DNA from: an uncultured Clostridia bacterium
GTDB taxonomy: Bacteria; Bacillota; Clostridia; Oscillospirales; Oscillospiraceae
Direction of reading: 5' to 3'
Length of the DNA: 47,097 nucleotides
Assembly (NCBI GenBank): GCA_947170435.1
Contig: CAMVTO010000018.1
Location: forward strand, 1-47,097
The notes beneath the pieces are model-generated. The model saw only the letters and a program-made list of their open reading frames with translations. It had not been told where the DNA came from and ran no database searches. Each line of letters begins with the position of its first letter. Positions within the stretch are counted from its first letter, which is position 1. Of this stretch, positions 10,701 to 18,184 are shown piece by piece. The position numbers and the translations under genes were made by a program.

Positions 10701-10727
10701 GGTAAAAATCCTCCTTAAATTTCATAC

Positions 10728-10745
10728 CGGACGTTCCTTCGTCCG
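10728..10745 (-). promoter_or_regulatory. Leader hairpin just upstream of the flagellin ribosome site
   Basis: A 6-bp perfect stem (CGGACG/CGTCCG) with a 6-base loop sits about 15 bases before the AAGGAGG of flagellin in the mRNA. The longer GC-rich leader (10746-10840) also contains CCCTCC/GGGAGG complementarity. Such 5' hairpins commonly stabilise abundant flagellin mRNAs; that role is inferred here. Confidence 0.5.
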
Positions 10746-10844
10746 TGCTGGTTGGTGTTCGTTTCTCCCCTCCGTCGGTGGGCCCTACGTCGGGAGGGTC
10801 GAAATCGGTCCGGCCGTGGCGTTTGCCGTTGGCTTTCACTAGTT

Positions 10845-10871
10845 ATATCGGACGCTCCCGGTGGAAATTAA
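10845..10871 (-). promoter_or_regulatory. Sigma-28 (SigD)-type flagellar promoter
   Basis: On the minus strand TTAA, 15 bases, then TCCGATAT fits the flagellar sigma consensus TAAA-N15-GCCGATAA at 9 of 12 positions, including the CCGAT core. It reads toward flagellin with a leader of about 140 bases. This indicates late-class flagellar regulation. Confidence 0.7.
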
Positions 10872-10898
10872 GTGTTGCTCCAAAAAATTTTTTACAAC

Positions 10899-10927
10899 AA
10901 AAACAACGGGCCGAAGCCCGTTGTTTT
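10899..10927. terminator. Terminator of the ubiquitin/SLH operon
   Basis: CAACGGGC and GCCCGTTG form an 8-bp stem around a short loop. It is flanked by A- and T-runs so it works on the minus strand after the SLH gene ending at 10949. It separates that operon from the flagellin promoter. Confidence 0.88.
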
Positions 10928-10948
10928 CGCAGCGTCTTATGCGCGGCG

Positions 10949-13900
10949 TTACTTCGCCGTGTTGTAGCGCATGAACATGGTTGCCACCTGCGCACGGGTC
11001 GCGTTGCTCGCGGGTGCGAGGTTGCCGTCGATGCCGTTGACGATGCCGGCGCCGACCGCCCACCGCATCGCGGAGGCCGCCCACACGCTGACGGCGTGTG
11101 CGTCGCTGAAGCTGCCGAGGCTGGTATTCTCGCCAACGCTCACGTCAGCTTTCTTGTACTGCGCGTAGCGATAGAGAATGGCCGCAAGCTGCTCGCGGTC
11201 GACGGGGTAGTGCGGGGCAAACCGGTCGTCGTAGCCCTCAACGATCTTGTTCTCGGCAGCCCACGCCACAGCGTCGGCGTACCATGTGCCGGCCATCACG
11301 TCGGAGAAGGGGGTCGCGCCGGAAGCAGTCGGCTCGCCCTCCAAGCGCCACAGCATCGTGACGACCATCGCACGGGAGGTATCGCCGTTCGGGTTGAGGA
11401 CCCGGTCGCTGATGCCGTTCATCACGCCATTCTCCAACGCCCAGTGTATGCCGTCATGATACCATGCCGCCGGTTTCGCGTCATGAAACTCGCTGATCGG
11501 GCAGGTCGCGTCCTGCGGGCAGGCTGCCGCGCGTCCGTCGTCATAGGCGATGACGTAGTTGGAGAAGTGCTCAACGGTAAAGCCGACTTCCTGATTCTGA
11601 TAAGTAGTCGGAACCTCGGTCTTTTCGCCGTTCTCGGCAATATACCAAACGACGATGCCGCGGCCGATCTGGCCGTTCTTGAGCGCGTAGGGAACCGAAA
11701 CAACAGCCTTACCGCCCTTGAAGTCGCTGATTCGCTTGCCGTTTGACGTCATATGGGCATCCAGAACCTGCTGAACATTCATATCCTTGACGGTTTTCTT
11801 CTGCTCAGCCGTGAGCTTGCTCTCGCTGATGTCGTCGAGGTTGACCTTCAGCTCCTTGCCGTCGGCCGCAGCCGCGATCGTCGCAACAGCCGCGGCGTCA
11901 AAGGTCACTGTGCCGCCCGGGAGCTTGATCGCAAGTCCGTCCGCGGTGTTATCCCTGTCCGCAACCGCATCGGCGATCTTATCGAGCATCGCGCCGGGGA
12001 TGGCAACCTCGCTGACGTTGGAATTCAGCTTGCTCACGTCGATCGCAACCGTTCCGACCTCCTCGGCGTTCAGGACCTTTTCAACATCCGCGCTTGTAAT
12101 GGTAGCGGTGTCGCCGCGGACAGAGACGGTCACGCTGGCCGTCCGATCCTCGCCGGAAACGGGGATGGCCGCTGTGGTGCTGCTCGATTTGCTGGAAACG
12201 CGCGTCGACGTCCACTTGGCGAAGAGAACGGTATATTCCTCTTTCAGTGTGTCCTTGTCAAAGTCCCACGGGACCTCCTTGAACTCGCCCTCGGCCGTGT
12301 CGTCTTCCACATAGCAATACCAACCGTCAAACCGATAGCCGCTTCGGACGGGGTCTTCCGGCCTGGTAATCTTGTCGCCGTAACGGAACACGTCCGACAG
12401 CTCGAGGCCTTCGCTTCCGTCATCCGGTTCAAAGAAAACGGTGCCGTACGCGGAAACCTCGAAACTCCTGTCCTCGAGCGTCAGTTCGGTGTCGCCCTTG
12501 AAGACCTTTACGCTGATATACTTCCCAACGTCATTCTCGGTCAGCTTGTAGGTTTTGCCGGTCGCGCCGGCGATTTCCTCGTAGTCTGTGGTGTATTGAC
12601 CTTCCTCAATTTCCGTTTCCGTCCGGTGATACCACTGATAGCTGAGGCCGGTTACGGTCTCCGGCTCATACACGAATTCCAGCGTGGCGCCAGCAAGCAG
12701 CGGCCCGCTTATGTCGGATTCCTCCAGACTCGTGATAAAGTCGTAGGTTGTCGGCTCTCCCGCGTCATGGCCGTCCATCGCCTTCACGCGGGTGTACAGC
12801 GTGTACTTCGCGGCGGCGTCCAGTCCCTCCTTGCGGAGCGTATAGTAGGTGCCGCTTTCGTCGGTTTCTTCTTGAAGCTCGATGGTTTGTTGCATCCAGT
12901 CGGGTTCCTCGCCATAGGGCGCGACGGTATACTCCTGATCACCCTCGGCGCTGCCGAAAATGCTCTCGTGGTCGGTCATAAAGCCAACGAAGTACGGCAG
13001 CACCGCGGTCATGCCCTTTTCGATCTCATAAGAGACCATCGCCGCGATCTGATCGGACTCTTCACCGATCGTAATATATGCCAAATGCTTTCCGATCCCT
13101 ACCGGCGTAACCATGGGGATGAACAAATCCTTGATGTCGTTCTCAGAGAGATCCAGTCCCGTGGCTGCGTTGAACTCGGCAAGACCGTTCAGGTGCGCCT
13201 TTGCCGGGTGCTCGCTGTCGTAAACGAGGTTTTCCGGCGGGACGATCGTCACGGTAGCCGGATTGGTCTTGTACGGGCAGTCGTCCACGCTGCATGTCGC
13301 GAAAACGCTGTCGTGCGTCTCGCTCACACTGTAGGTGAACTGGTGGTCGTGCGGCGCGCTGATCACCAGCGTAATCGTCATGGCGTAGGTGTCCGCCAGC
13401 GTGCTGATGGTCGCGGCTTCGCTGGCGGCGGAGGCAACCGCGCTGTCCGTCGCCTTGACACGCTGGTAGAACGTGTACGCCGTTCCCGGCAGGAGGTTGC
13501 TGAACTCACTGCTGTCCTGCCAGCTCTCGCCGTCCATGCTGTACTCGCAGCCGTCCACCGCAGTCAGCGTGATGCTGTTCTTGGTGATATTCGCATTCGT
13601 CGCAGCGGGCGCGGCAGGCGTTTCCGGGATTTCCAGCGTGATTGTCAGCAACTTAACGTTTCGCAGCTCCAGAAAGAGTGTATTCTCTTTCTGGATGTTG
13701 TAATCCGCCAACGTTCTGTTGTCCTCGAGCTGTTGTTCGGAAAAGATAATACGCTGCTGGTCAGGGGGAATCCCCTCCTTGTCCTGAATCTTCCCCTTGA
13801 CGTTCTCGATGGTGTCGCTGGGCTCGACGTCCAGCGTAATCGTCTTGCCGGTCAGCGTTTTGACAAAAATCTGCATCGCCGCCGCGGGCGTAGTCGAGAT

Positions 13901-13969
13901 ATTCAGCACACTCAGCATCATCACAAAGCTGAGCAGGGCGCTGATCACCCGGTTTGTTGTTCGTTTCAT
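10949..13969 (-). CDS. Secreted ubiquitin-domain SLH surface protein
   Basis: A 1006-residue exported protein. Residues 1-31 are a signal peptide ending TPAAA. Residues 32-103 are a ubiquitin fold beginning [15 protein letters not shown], identical to eukaryotic ubiquitin at 61 of 72 aligned positions by eye. Lys6, 11, 27, 29, 33 and 63 and Ile44 (ubiquitin numbering) are kept; Lys48 is Gln, His68 is Phe, Val70 is Glu, and the RLRGG tail is absent because the chain continues after LR. Downstream are Fn3-like segments ([18 protein letters not shown]), a Listeria-Bacteroides-type repeat ([20 protein letters not shown], then DGWYC) and three C-terminal SLH repeats from about residue 815. The start is supported by AAAGGATG. 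The protein is likely displayed on the wall with ubiquitin outward; it cannot be conjugated as normal ubiquitin. It is the last gene of a three-gene operon. Confidence 0.93.
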   Translation of the reverse strand: MKRTTNRVISALLSFVMMLSVLNISTTPAAAMQIFVKTLTGKTITLDVEPSDTIENVKGKIQDKEGIPPDQQRIIFSEQQLEDNRTLADYNIQKENTLFLELRNVKLLTITLEIPETPAAPAATNANITKNSITLTAVDGCEYSMDGESWQDSSEFSNLLPGTAYTFYQRVKATDSAVASAASEAATISTLADTYAMTITLVISAPHDHQFTYSVSETHDSVFATCSVDDCPYKTNPATVTIVPPENLVYDSEHPAKAHLNGLAEFNAATGLDLSENDIKDLFIPMVTPVGIGKHLAYITIGEESDQIAAMVSYEIEKGMTAVLPYFVGFMTDHESIFGSAEGDQEYTVAPYGEEPDWMQQTIELQEETDESGTYYTLRKEGLDAAAKYTLYTRVKAMDGHDAGEPTTYDFITSLEESDISGPLLAGATLEFVYEPETVTGLSYQWYHRTETEIEEGQYTTDYEEIAGATGKTYKLTENDVGKYISVKVFKGDTELTLEDRSFEVSAYGTVFFEPDDGSEGLELSDVFRYGDKITRPEDPVRSGYRFDGWYCYVEDDTAEGEFKEVPWDFDKDTLKEEYTVLFAKWTSTRVSSKSSSTTAAIPVSGEDRTASVTVSVRGDTATITSADVEKVLNAEEVGTVAIDVSKLNSNVSEVAIPGAMLDKIADAVADRDNTADGLAIKLPGGTVTFDAAAVATIAAAADGKELKVNLDDISESKLTAEQKKTVKDMNVQQVLDAHMTSNGKRISDFKGGKAVVSVPYALKNGQIGRGIVVWYIAENGEKTEVPTTYQNQEVGFTVEHFSNYVIAYDDGRAAACPQDATCPISEFHDAKPAAWYHDGIHWALENGVMNGISDRVLNPNGDTSRAMVVTMLWRLEGEPTASGATPFSDVMAGTWYADAVAWAAENKIVEGYDDRFAPHYPVDREQLAAILYRYAQYKKADVSVGENTSLGSFSDAHAVSVWAASAMRWAVGAGIVNGIDGNLAPASNATRAQVATMFMRYNTAK

Positions 13970-13999
13970 AGTTCACATCCTTTATCTATCGAAAGAGGT

Positions 14000-14422
14000 T
14001 TATCGCGCCTCGATCGTCAGTTGGATTTCCGCTCCGTTGAGCGGGGTGTTGTCGTTCAGGGAAAAGCAATCGTAATGGAGCGTTGCGGGGTACTCGCCCG
14101 CGTCCAGCGCCCTTGATAGCGTGATGCGGGTGAACGCCTCACCGGGGGAAAGCGCCTCGCCCGTCCAGAGGGTTTCACCGTCCTCCAACGTCAGAGTGAG
14201 GACAAAGGTACAGGCGTTCTCCGGCGGGTTTTTGAGGTTCACGGCCTGCGCGGTCTTGCCCGCCGCGAAGTCCAGCTTCTCATAGCCCGGTATGGCGATG
14301 TTCTCGCCGCTGCCGGGGTTGGCCTCCGCGAACCGCTCCACGGTGTCGCCGCCCGCGCCGCAGGCTGTCAGCGCCAGCGCAAGGACGAGAAAAGCCGCAA
14401 GGCGGCACAGTTTTCGACGCAC
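14000..14422 (-). CDS. Small lipoprotein of the ubiquitin/SLH operon
   Basis: A 140-residue lipoprotein with signal residues 1-20 and lipobox LTAC (Cys21). The mature part looks like one beta-sandwich domain (AVNLKNPPENACTFVLTLTL, then GETLWTGEALSPGEAFTRITL and EYPATLHYDCFS), with an alternating hydrophobic pattern. No named family is recognised with certainty. It lies 30 bp upstream of the ubiquitin-domain gene and 33 bp downstream of the glycine-rich protein gene, all on the minus strand, so the three are probably co-transcribed and may form one surface structure. Confidence 0.8.
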   Translation of the reverse strand: MRRKLCRLAAFLVLALALTACGAGGDTVERFAEANPGSGENIAIPGYEKLDFAAGKTAQAVNLKNPPENACTFVLTLTLEDGETLWTGEALSPGEAFTRITLSRALDAGEYPATLHYDCFSLNDNTPLNGAEIQLTIEAR

Positions 14423-14455
14423 GGAATCACGACCTTCCTCGTTTCATTCTGCTTT

Positions 14456-16291
14456 TCATCCAACTTGCGGCTCTACATAGGTAAGGGCACTCAAAACTTC
14501 GCCGCCGTTCACCTTAACGCTGCTCACAGAATTATTGCTATACTCGCCGGTGCTGATGGTAAAAGAGATGGGCATCGTGAAACTGCTGTTATCCGTCTTG
14601 CCGAGCAGCCATACAATAAGCCTGTCATTCGCGACTTTTGCAAGCGCACCATAACCGTTGCCGTCTTCCTCAAATTTTGCATCATAGTCCTGATCAATCA
14701 CCTGCTTAGGCGTCACTACCGTATCGTCTACTTTGATTCCCGTACAGGTAAAGCTTCCGTTCGCTTTTGAAAACGTTACGCTGTACTTCGTCCCGCTTTT
14801 CGTCAACTCCAAGCCAAAAGCCGCGGTTTCATTCAGCAGGGGCTTGAGCGCAGTCTCCGCGGTCACTGCCTCCACCTTCGCCGTAAAGGTTACGGTGTCG
14901 GTGTAGGTGCCTGCGGGCTTGGCGCTGTAATTTTCAACGACAATGCCCATGGTCTGGGTCGCGGCGGTTTTGCTCAGGGTCGCGAACTCCCATGTGGTTT
15001 TCTCCGTCGCGTTGTCGTAGGTCGTGTCCGTGTCGCCGCTTGCCGCCAGCTTGTAATTGACCTTGTTTTCGCCGGATACAAGCGCAAACTCGTCGTCAGA
15101 GCTTGCGGTCACGGTCAGTTTCTTGCCGTCTGCCAGCGTTCCTGTGGCGCTGATGCCGTCCGTGGCGTTCCAGCCGCTGCCCGATACCGTCAGCGTGGAC
15201 GGGATGGTGAGGGTGTAGGTGCTTGTGTCGTCGGTTGCACCGGAGCCTTCTTCAAAAACAGCGGTCAATCCCGAAATTGTACCATTATTATAATAACTTT
15301 TATTCACTGAAAGCTGATTATTCGAATCTTTTTGCTGTCCTCCAGGCGTTGTATATGTCCACTCCTTAAAGGCATAACCGGTCGCCGGTGTCGCGGTTAA
15401 TTGCCAAGAATTGGAGAGATTCGGATGGTTCGCAGCGGTTACAGTTCCCGCGCCTGCGGGAGAAATGGTCACCGTTGGTGTGACGGCGGATGCCGCCGCT
15501 TCAACCTTGACATACCGCTTATCGGAAGTATTGCCGGAAACAGCTGTCCAAGCGGTGCCGTCGTCGCTTTCCTCACCCAAACCGGTGATTGTTCCCGATA
15601 CAGCTTTGTCTTTTACTCCATTTTCGCCATCCTCACCAATGCCCGCTTCTCCGCCGATTCCGCCTGTCAATGTAGCCGATCCACCGGTGACGGTTACGGT
15701 ACCGGTTACACCAACACCGCCACTGCCGCCAGATCCGCCTGCATCGATACCGTCACCGCCTTTTCCGCCAGTTCCACCAGTCACTTCAATTGACCCGCTT
15801 TTGACTGTGACATTACCTTCAACTCCATTTCCGCCAGAGCCACCCGCGCAGCCGCCAGTACCATCAAAGCCGCCTTTGCCACCGGTTCCGCCTGTCACAG
15901 TGACTGTAGCACCATCAACGATAATGTTTCCTGTAAAACCATAACCGCCTGCTGTGCCATCTAAATCGAAATTACCCTCTGTTTTCCCATCGCTGCCCTT
16001 CGCGCCATTAATAATCAGTGTGCCCGGGCCCTCGACGGTCAGGGTATGGCCGGTCGCGTCGACGCCGGAGTAGACGGTTACTGTCTTGTCCTCGGCAATC
16101 GTCACGGTAACGTTGGCGGTGACGGTGAGCTTACCGATATGAGCATCTGCGGTAATGTTTTGATTTTCACTCCATGTTGCGTCCTCTGCCGCTTTCGCCT
16201 TCGCCGTGCTGCTTAGCCCCGGCATCAGCGACAGCACCATTGCGAGGCTGAGCAGCCAGCTCAGGGCTCTTGTGCGTGTTTTGTGTTCCAT
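14456..16291 (-). CDS. Glycine-rich secreted surface protein
   Basis: Start 16291 (AAAGGAG upstream, signal MEHKTRTRALSWLLSLAMVL) gives 611 residues; the open frame to 16345 lacks a ribosome site. After the signal peptide come a parallel beta-helix-like stretch (VTVTIAEDKTVTVYSGVDAT) and a Gly-rich segment at about 125-235 with repeated VTGGTGGKGG-type units. Next is a bacterial InlB-type repeat (VTISPAGAGTVTAANHP, ATPATGYAFKEWTY), followed by two more Thr-rich beta domains. No SLH, LPXTG or catalytic motif is visible, so anchoring may depend on partners. It is the first gene of the operon ending in the ubiquitin/SLH gene, and the leader upstream is unusual: an invertible promoter, a short ORF and palindromes. 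Confidence 0.85.
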   Translation of the reverse strand: MEHKTRTRALSWLLSLAMVLSLMPGLSSTAKAKAAEDATWSENQNITADAHIGKLTVTANVTVTIAEDKTVTVYSGVDATGHTLTVEGPGTLIINGAKGSDGKTEGNFDLDGTAGGYGFTGNIIVDGATVTVTGGTGGKGGFDGTGGCAGGSGGNGVEGNVTVKSGSIEVTGGTGGKGGDGIDAGGSGGSGGVGVTGTVTVTGGSATLTGGIGGEAGIGEDGENGVKDKAVSGTITGLGEESDDGTAWTAVSGNTSDKRYVKVEAAASAVTPTVTISPAGAGTVTAANHPNLSNSWQLTATPATGYAFKEWTYTTPGGQQKDSNNQLSVNKSYYNNGTISGLTAVFEEGSGATDDTSTYTLTIPSTLTVSGSGWNATDGISATGTLADGKKLTVTASSDDEFALVSGENKVNYKLAASGDTDTTYDNATEKTTWEFATLSKTAATQTMGIVVENYSAKPAGTYTDTVTFTAKVEAVTAETALKPLLNETAAFGLELTKSGTKYSVTFSKANGSFTCTGIKVDDTVVTPKQVIDQDYDAKFEEDGNGYGALAKVANDRLIVWLLGKTDNSSFTMPISFTISTGEYSNNSVSSVKVNGGEVLSALTYVEPQVG

Positions 16292-16358
16292 AGTTTTACT
16301 CCTTTCGTGCCGCCTGTCCGGGCGGCGATTGTTTACGGTTTGCATTGCGGAAGATCAT

Positions 16359-16402
16359 CGGTTTACGGGTACCCGTAAACCGCATTCGCATATGCGAATG
16401 CG
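16359..16402. repeat. Two abutting perfect palindromes in the operon leader
   Basis: A perfect 24-bp palindrome (half-site CGGTTTACGGGT) at 16359-16382 shares its last CG with a perfect 22-bp palindrome (half-site CGCATTCGCAT) at 16381-16402. In the minus-strand mRNA they would make two stacked hairpins about 70-110 bases before the start of the glycine-rich gene. An imperfect echo (GTTTACGGTTTGCATTGCG) lies at 16331-16349. Confidence 0.9.
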
Positions 16403-16473
16403 ATGGTTTCTCTGTGTGGCGGCGGCTGCGCCGCGTGGCCCGCCTTGGGGCGTTTGGGCTGTTTATTCTTCAT
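16363..16473 (-). CDS. Putative 36-residue leader peptide ORF
   Basis: An ATG at 16473 is preceded by AGGAGG at ideal spacing (7 bases) and opens a 36-codon frame, MKNKQPKRPKAGHAAQ and so on, ending AVYGYP. The N-terminal half is very basic (Lys/Arg/Pro). The last 13 codons and the stop are made entirely by the two perfect palindromes, so ribosomes finishing this ORF would sit on the hairpins. It lies in the leader between the invertible promoter and the surface-protein gene. It may be a regulatory leader peptide or a small functional peptide. Nothing homologous is recognised; the evidence is the ribosome site and position only. Confidence 0.5.
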   Translation of the reverse strand: MKNKQPKRPKAGHAAQPPPHRETIAFAYANAVYGYP

Positions 16474-16501
16474 GGCGTTTCCTCCTGCGCCGTTGGCGCA
16501 A

Positions 16502-16771
16502 TACAACAGACTGTGCATTATGTGGTGATTACATAGTTTAAGATACTATATTATAGCAGAAGCGCGTCGAAAAAACAACGCCGATTTTGTAAAATATCGG
16601 TGACTTCGGTGTATTTCGGACAGCTTCATTTTGCCGGATTGCCATTTCTGTGCCATCCGGCTTTTGCCATATCCGATTGTTTCTCCGGCACGGGGCGATT
16701 TCTCCGGCTTTTCGTGGTCGTTCAGGCGTGATGCTGCGCTGCGTTTACCACATATTGCACAGTCTGTTGTA
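16502..16771. other. Invertible promoter segment (inverton) with 25-bp inverted repeats
   Basis: Inverted repeats at 16502-16526 (TACAACAGACTGTGCATTAT then GTGGT) and 16747-16771 match at 24 of 25 positions and enclose 220 bp. The segment contains a good promoter pointing out across the left repeat toward the surface operon. A tyrosine recombinase C-terminal fragment starts 1 bp beyond the right repeat. Known phase-variable invertible promoters in gut bacteria have this layout: short inverted repeats, a promoter between them, a surface-protein operon on one side and a recombinase nearby. Inversion would point the promoter away from the operon (OFF). Confidence 0.75.
16550..16578 (-). promoter_or_regulatory. 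Promoter inside the invertible segment, ON orientation
   Basis: On the minus strand TTGTTT (16573-16578), a 17-bp spacer, then TATAAT (16550-16555) with an extended TG one base before the -10. Transcription would start near 16543 and run through the left inverted repeat into the leader, the 36-codon ORF and the surface operon. Confidence 0.75.
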
Positions 16772-16772
16772 C

Positions 16773-16889
16773 TTACAAAACAAGGCGGAGCTGTCCGAGC
16801 TGCCGCCTTTCTTCTTTGCCGCTGCGGGCGGTATAAATCCGCGTCGTTTCAATGCTGCTGTGACCGAGAATGTCGCTAACCAGAAGATC
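16773..16889 (-). pseudogene. Tyrosine recombinase, C-terminal remnant
   Basis: The minus-strand frame ending at 16773 encodes about 38 residues with the C-terminal signature of XerC/D-like integrases: DILGHSSIETTRIYT, including the LGH box and the nucleophilic Tyr (codon 16833-16835), then a short basic tail. Everything upstream (catalytic Arg/Lys and the core-binding domain) is missing. The sequence beyond 16889 is the C-terminal part of a flagellin in the opposite orientation. A deletion joining the two genes explains this. The stop codon abuts the right arm of the invertible promoter, suggesting this was the inversion enzyme. Confidence 0.8.
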
Positions 16890-17071
16890 GATTCCGATCT
16901 GCGCATCCGCTTCACCGACGCCAGCCAGATCAGCGAGACCCAGATCCGCGACACCGACGTCGCCGAGGAAATGATGGAGTACACCAAGAACAACATCCTG
17001 AACCAGTCCGCGCAGGCGATGCTGGCCCAGCGAACCAGCTGCCCCAGGGCGTGCTGCAGCTCCTTGGCTAA
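16887..17071 (+). pseudogene. Flagellin C-terminal fragment with frameshift
   Basis: Only about 60 codons remain. The first 19 (KIDSDLRIRFTDASQISET) differ from the intact flagellin at 8802-10700. The rest, QIRDTDVAEEMMEYTKNNI onward, is nearly identical to it, including the final codons, stop and terminator. One base is missing after 17030 (CCCAGCGAACC instead of CCCAGGCGAACC), shifting the frame 13 codons before the natural end. There is no start or promoter. It is the relic of a second, slightly divergent flagellin gene. Confidence 0.9.
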
Positions 17072-17130
17072 TCGAGTCATTGAAAACGAATATACGCAAA
17101 AAAGAACGGGCGAAAGCCCGTTCTTTTTTT
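16943..17130 (+). repeat. Inverted copy of the flagellin 3' end (partner at 8744-8932)
   Basis: About 185 bp here match the reverse complement of 8744-8932, with a handful of substitutions in the coding part, one deleted G and one change in the 3' untranslated part. The two copies are inverted and about 8 kb apart, with the flagellin body and the ubiquitin/SLH operon between them. Confidence 0.9.
17098..17130. terminator. Terminator copied with the flagellin fragment
   Basis: The same AAGAACGGGC stem as at 8744-8775 with A- and T-runs on both sides. Here it also serves the convergent WYL regulator ending at 17195. Confidence 0.88.
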
Positions 17131-17194
17131 GCAATGGGTAATGGCATGGTCCGCCCGCGGGTACACGAATCTCCGAAAGGGTATCGACGCTGTA

Positions 17195-18184
17195 TCAGGG
17201 ATACAATCCCGCTATCTTGCCGATATGTTCCCGCATGCGCATGACTGCGCTCTCCGGCGTGACGATTTGCGCGTCTGCGCCGAAGCCGCACACCCATGCA
17301 AAGAACTGCGGGCTGACCACCACGTCGGCGCTGACGGTGAAGTGTTCGTCGCCGTCAGGGATAATGCTCACGTCCTGCCCGAGCCGGTCCAGCACCGCGC
17401 CGACCAGATGGTTCGCAAACCGCAGCTTGACACGCTGCTCCTCGCCAGAGAACATACCGAACACCTTGCGGGAGTACATCGCCATGTCCAACTCACGGTA
17501 AGCCGCCGCGCCGTCGCGCGGCTCGTCCACCGTGGCAATGTTCGTCATCTTGTCCACGCGGTAGTGACGGATTCCTGCGTTCTCGGAGTCATAGGCGACC
17601 ATGTAATAGTTCTCATCGTCCCAGGTCAACGCGTAGGGACTGACGACGTAGTACGCGCCGTCCCTGCGGTAACGGCGCTCCTTTGTCACCGTGTATTCAA
17701 AGTACTTGAAGCGTATCTTCCGATTCTCCGAGATACCGGCGTGGATGGCGTCGACATTATAGTAAATCGACTCGTTCATCGTTTTGACGCGGTTTGTGAC
17801 ATAAACCTGTCGGTGGAGCCGCTGCGCGTCATAGCTGCTTGCCAGCGTCTCGATTTTCTTGATGAGCGCGTTGGTCTTTCGCTGTGTAATGAACTTGGAG
17901 GACTGTACGCTGTCCACCAACAGCTTCAATTCCGGCAGCTCGAACCGGCGCGAGGCGACATAGTAGCCGTAGAACTGCCCCTCCGCGACCTGTTCGATGT
18001 CGAGCCCGTAGGCGCGCAGCGCCTCGATGTCGTCATAGATGCTCTTGCGCTCGGCGGAGATGTCGTGCGCGGCAAGGTGTGCGATGAGCTGCTTCACCGT
18101 GACGGGATGCTCCGCGTCGGAGGATTGGAGCAGATAGTCCATCAGATAGAGCAGTTTGAGCTTTTGCCCGGATGACCTTGGCAT
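17195..18184 (-). CDS. WYL-domain transcriptional regulator
   Basis: A full-length 329-residue regulator of the DeoR/YafY type. The N-terminal winged helix (KLLYLMDYLL, ISAERKSIYDDIEALRAYGL) binds DNA. The WYL ligand-sensing domain lies around residues 145-235 (IRFKYFEYTVTKERRYRR, YVVSPYALTWDDENYYMVAY, then HYRVDKM). A C-terminal extension (WCX-type, VKLRFANHLVGAVLDRLGQD) completes it. Such proteins sense small molecules or nucleic acid ligands. The nearest genes are the flagellin relic and the glycosyltransferases, so the target is unknown. It has a good GGAGGTGAC ribosome site. Confidence 0.92.
   Translation of the reverse strand: MPRSSGQKLKLLYLMDYLLQSSDAEHPVTVKQLIAHLAAHDISAERKSIYDDIEALRAYGLDIEQVAEGQFYGYYVASRRFELPELKLLVDSVQSSKFITQRKTNALIKKIETLASSYDAQRLHRQVYVTNRVKTMNESIYYNVDAIHAGISENRKIRFKYFEYTVTKERRYRRDGAYYVVSPYALTWDDENYYMVAYDSENAGIRHYRVDKMTNIATVDEPRDGAAAYRELDMAMYSRKVFGMFSGEEQRVKLRFANHLVGAVLDRLGQDVSIIPDGDEHFTVSADVVVSPQFFAWVCGFGADAQIVTPESAVMRMREHIGKIAGLYP

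Noticed and set aside
11753-14116. A 787-codon + strand frame antisense to the ubiquitin/SLH gene
   Set aside because: It is a shadow frame of a high-GC gene; the protein on the other strand has unmistakable ubiquitin and SLH domains.
15620-15960. Tandem-repeat DNA element in the glycine-rich gene
   Set aside because: The periodicity follows the Gly-Gly-rich protein repeats in frame and is better described as coding repeats.
16345-16541. Small + strand ORFs in the leader region
   Set aside because: They lack ribosome sites and are antisense to the leader ORF and palindromes, which explain the sequence better.
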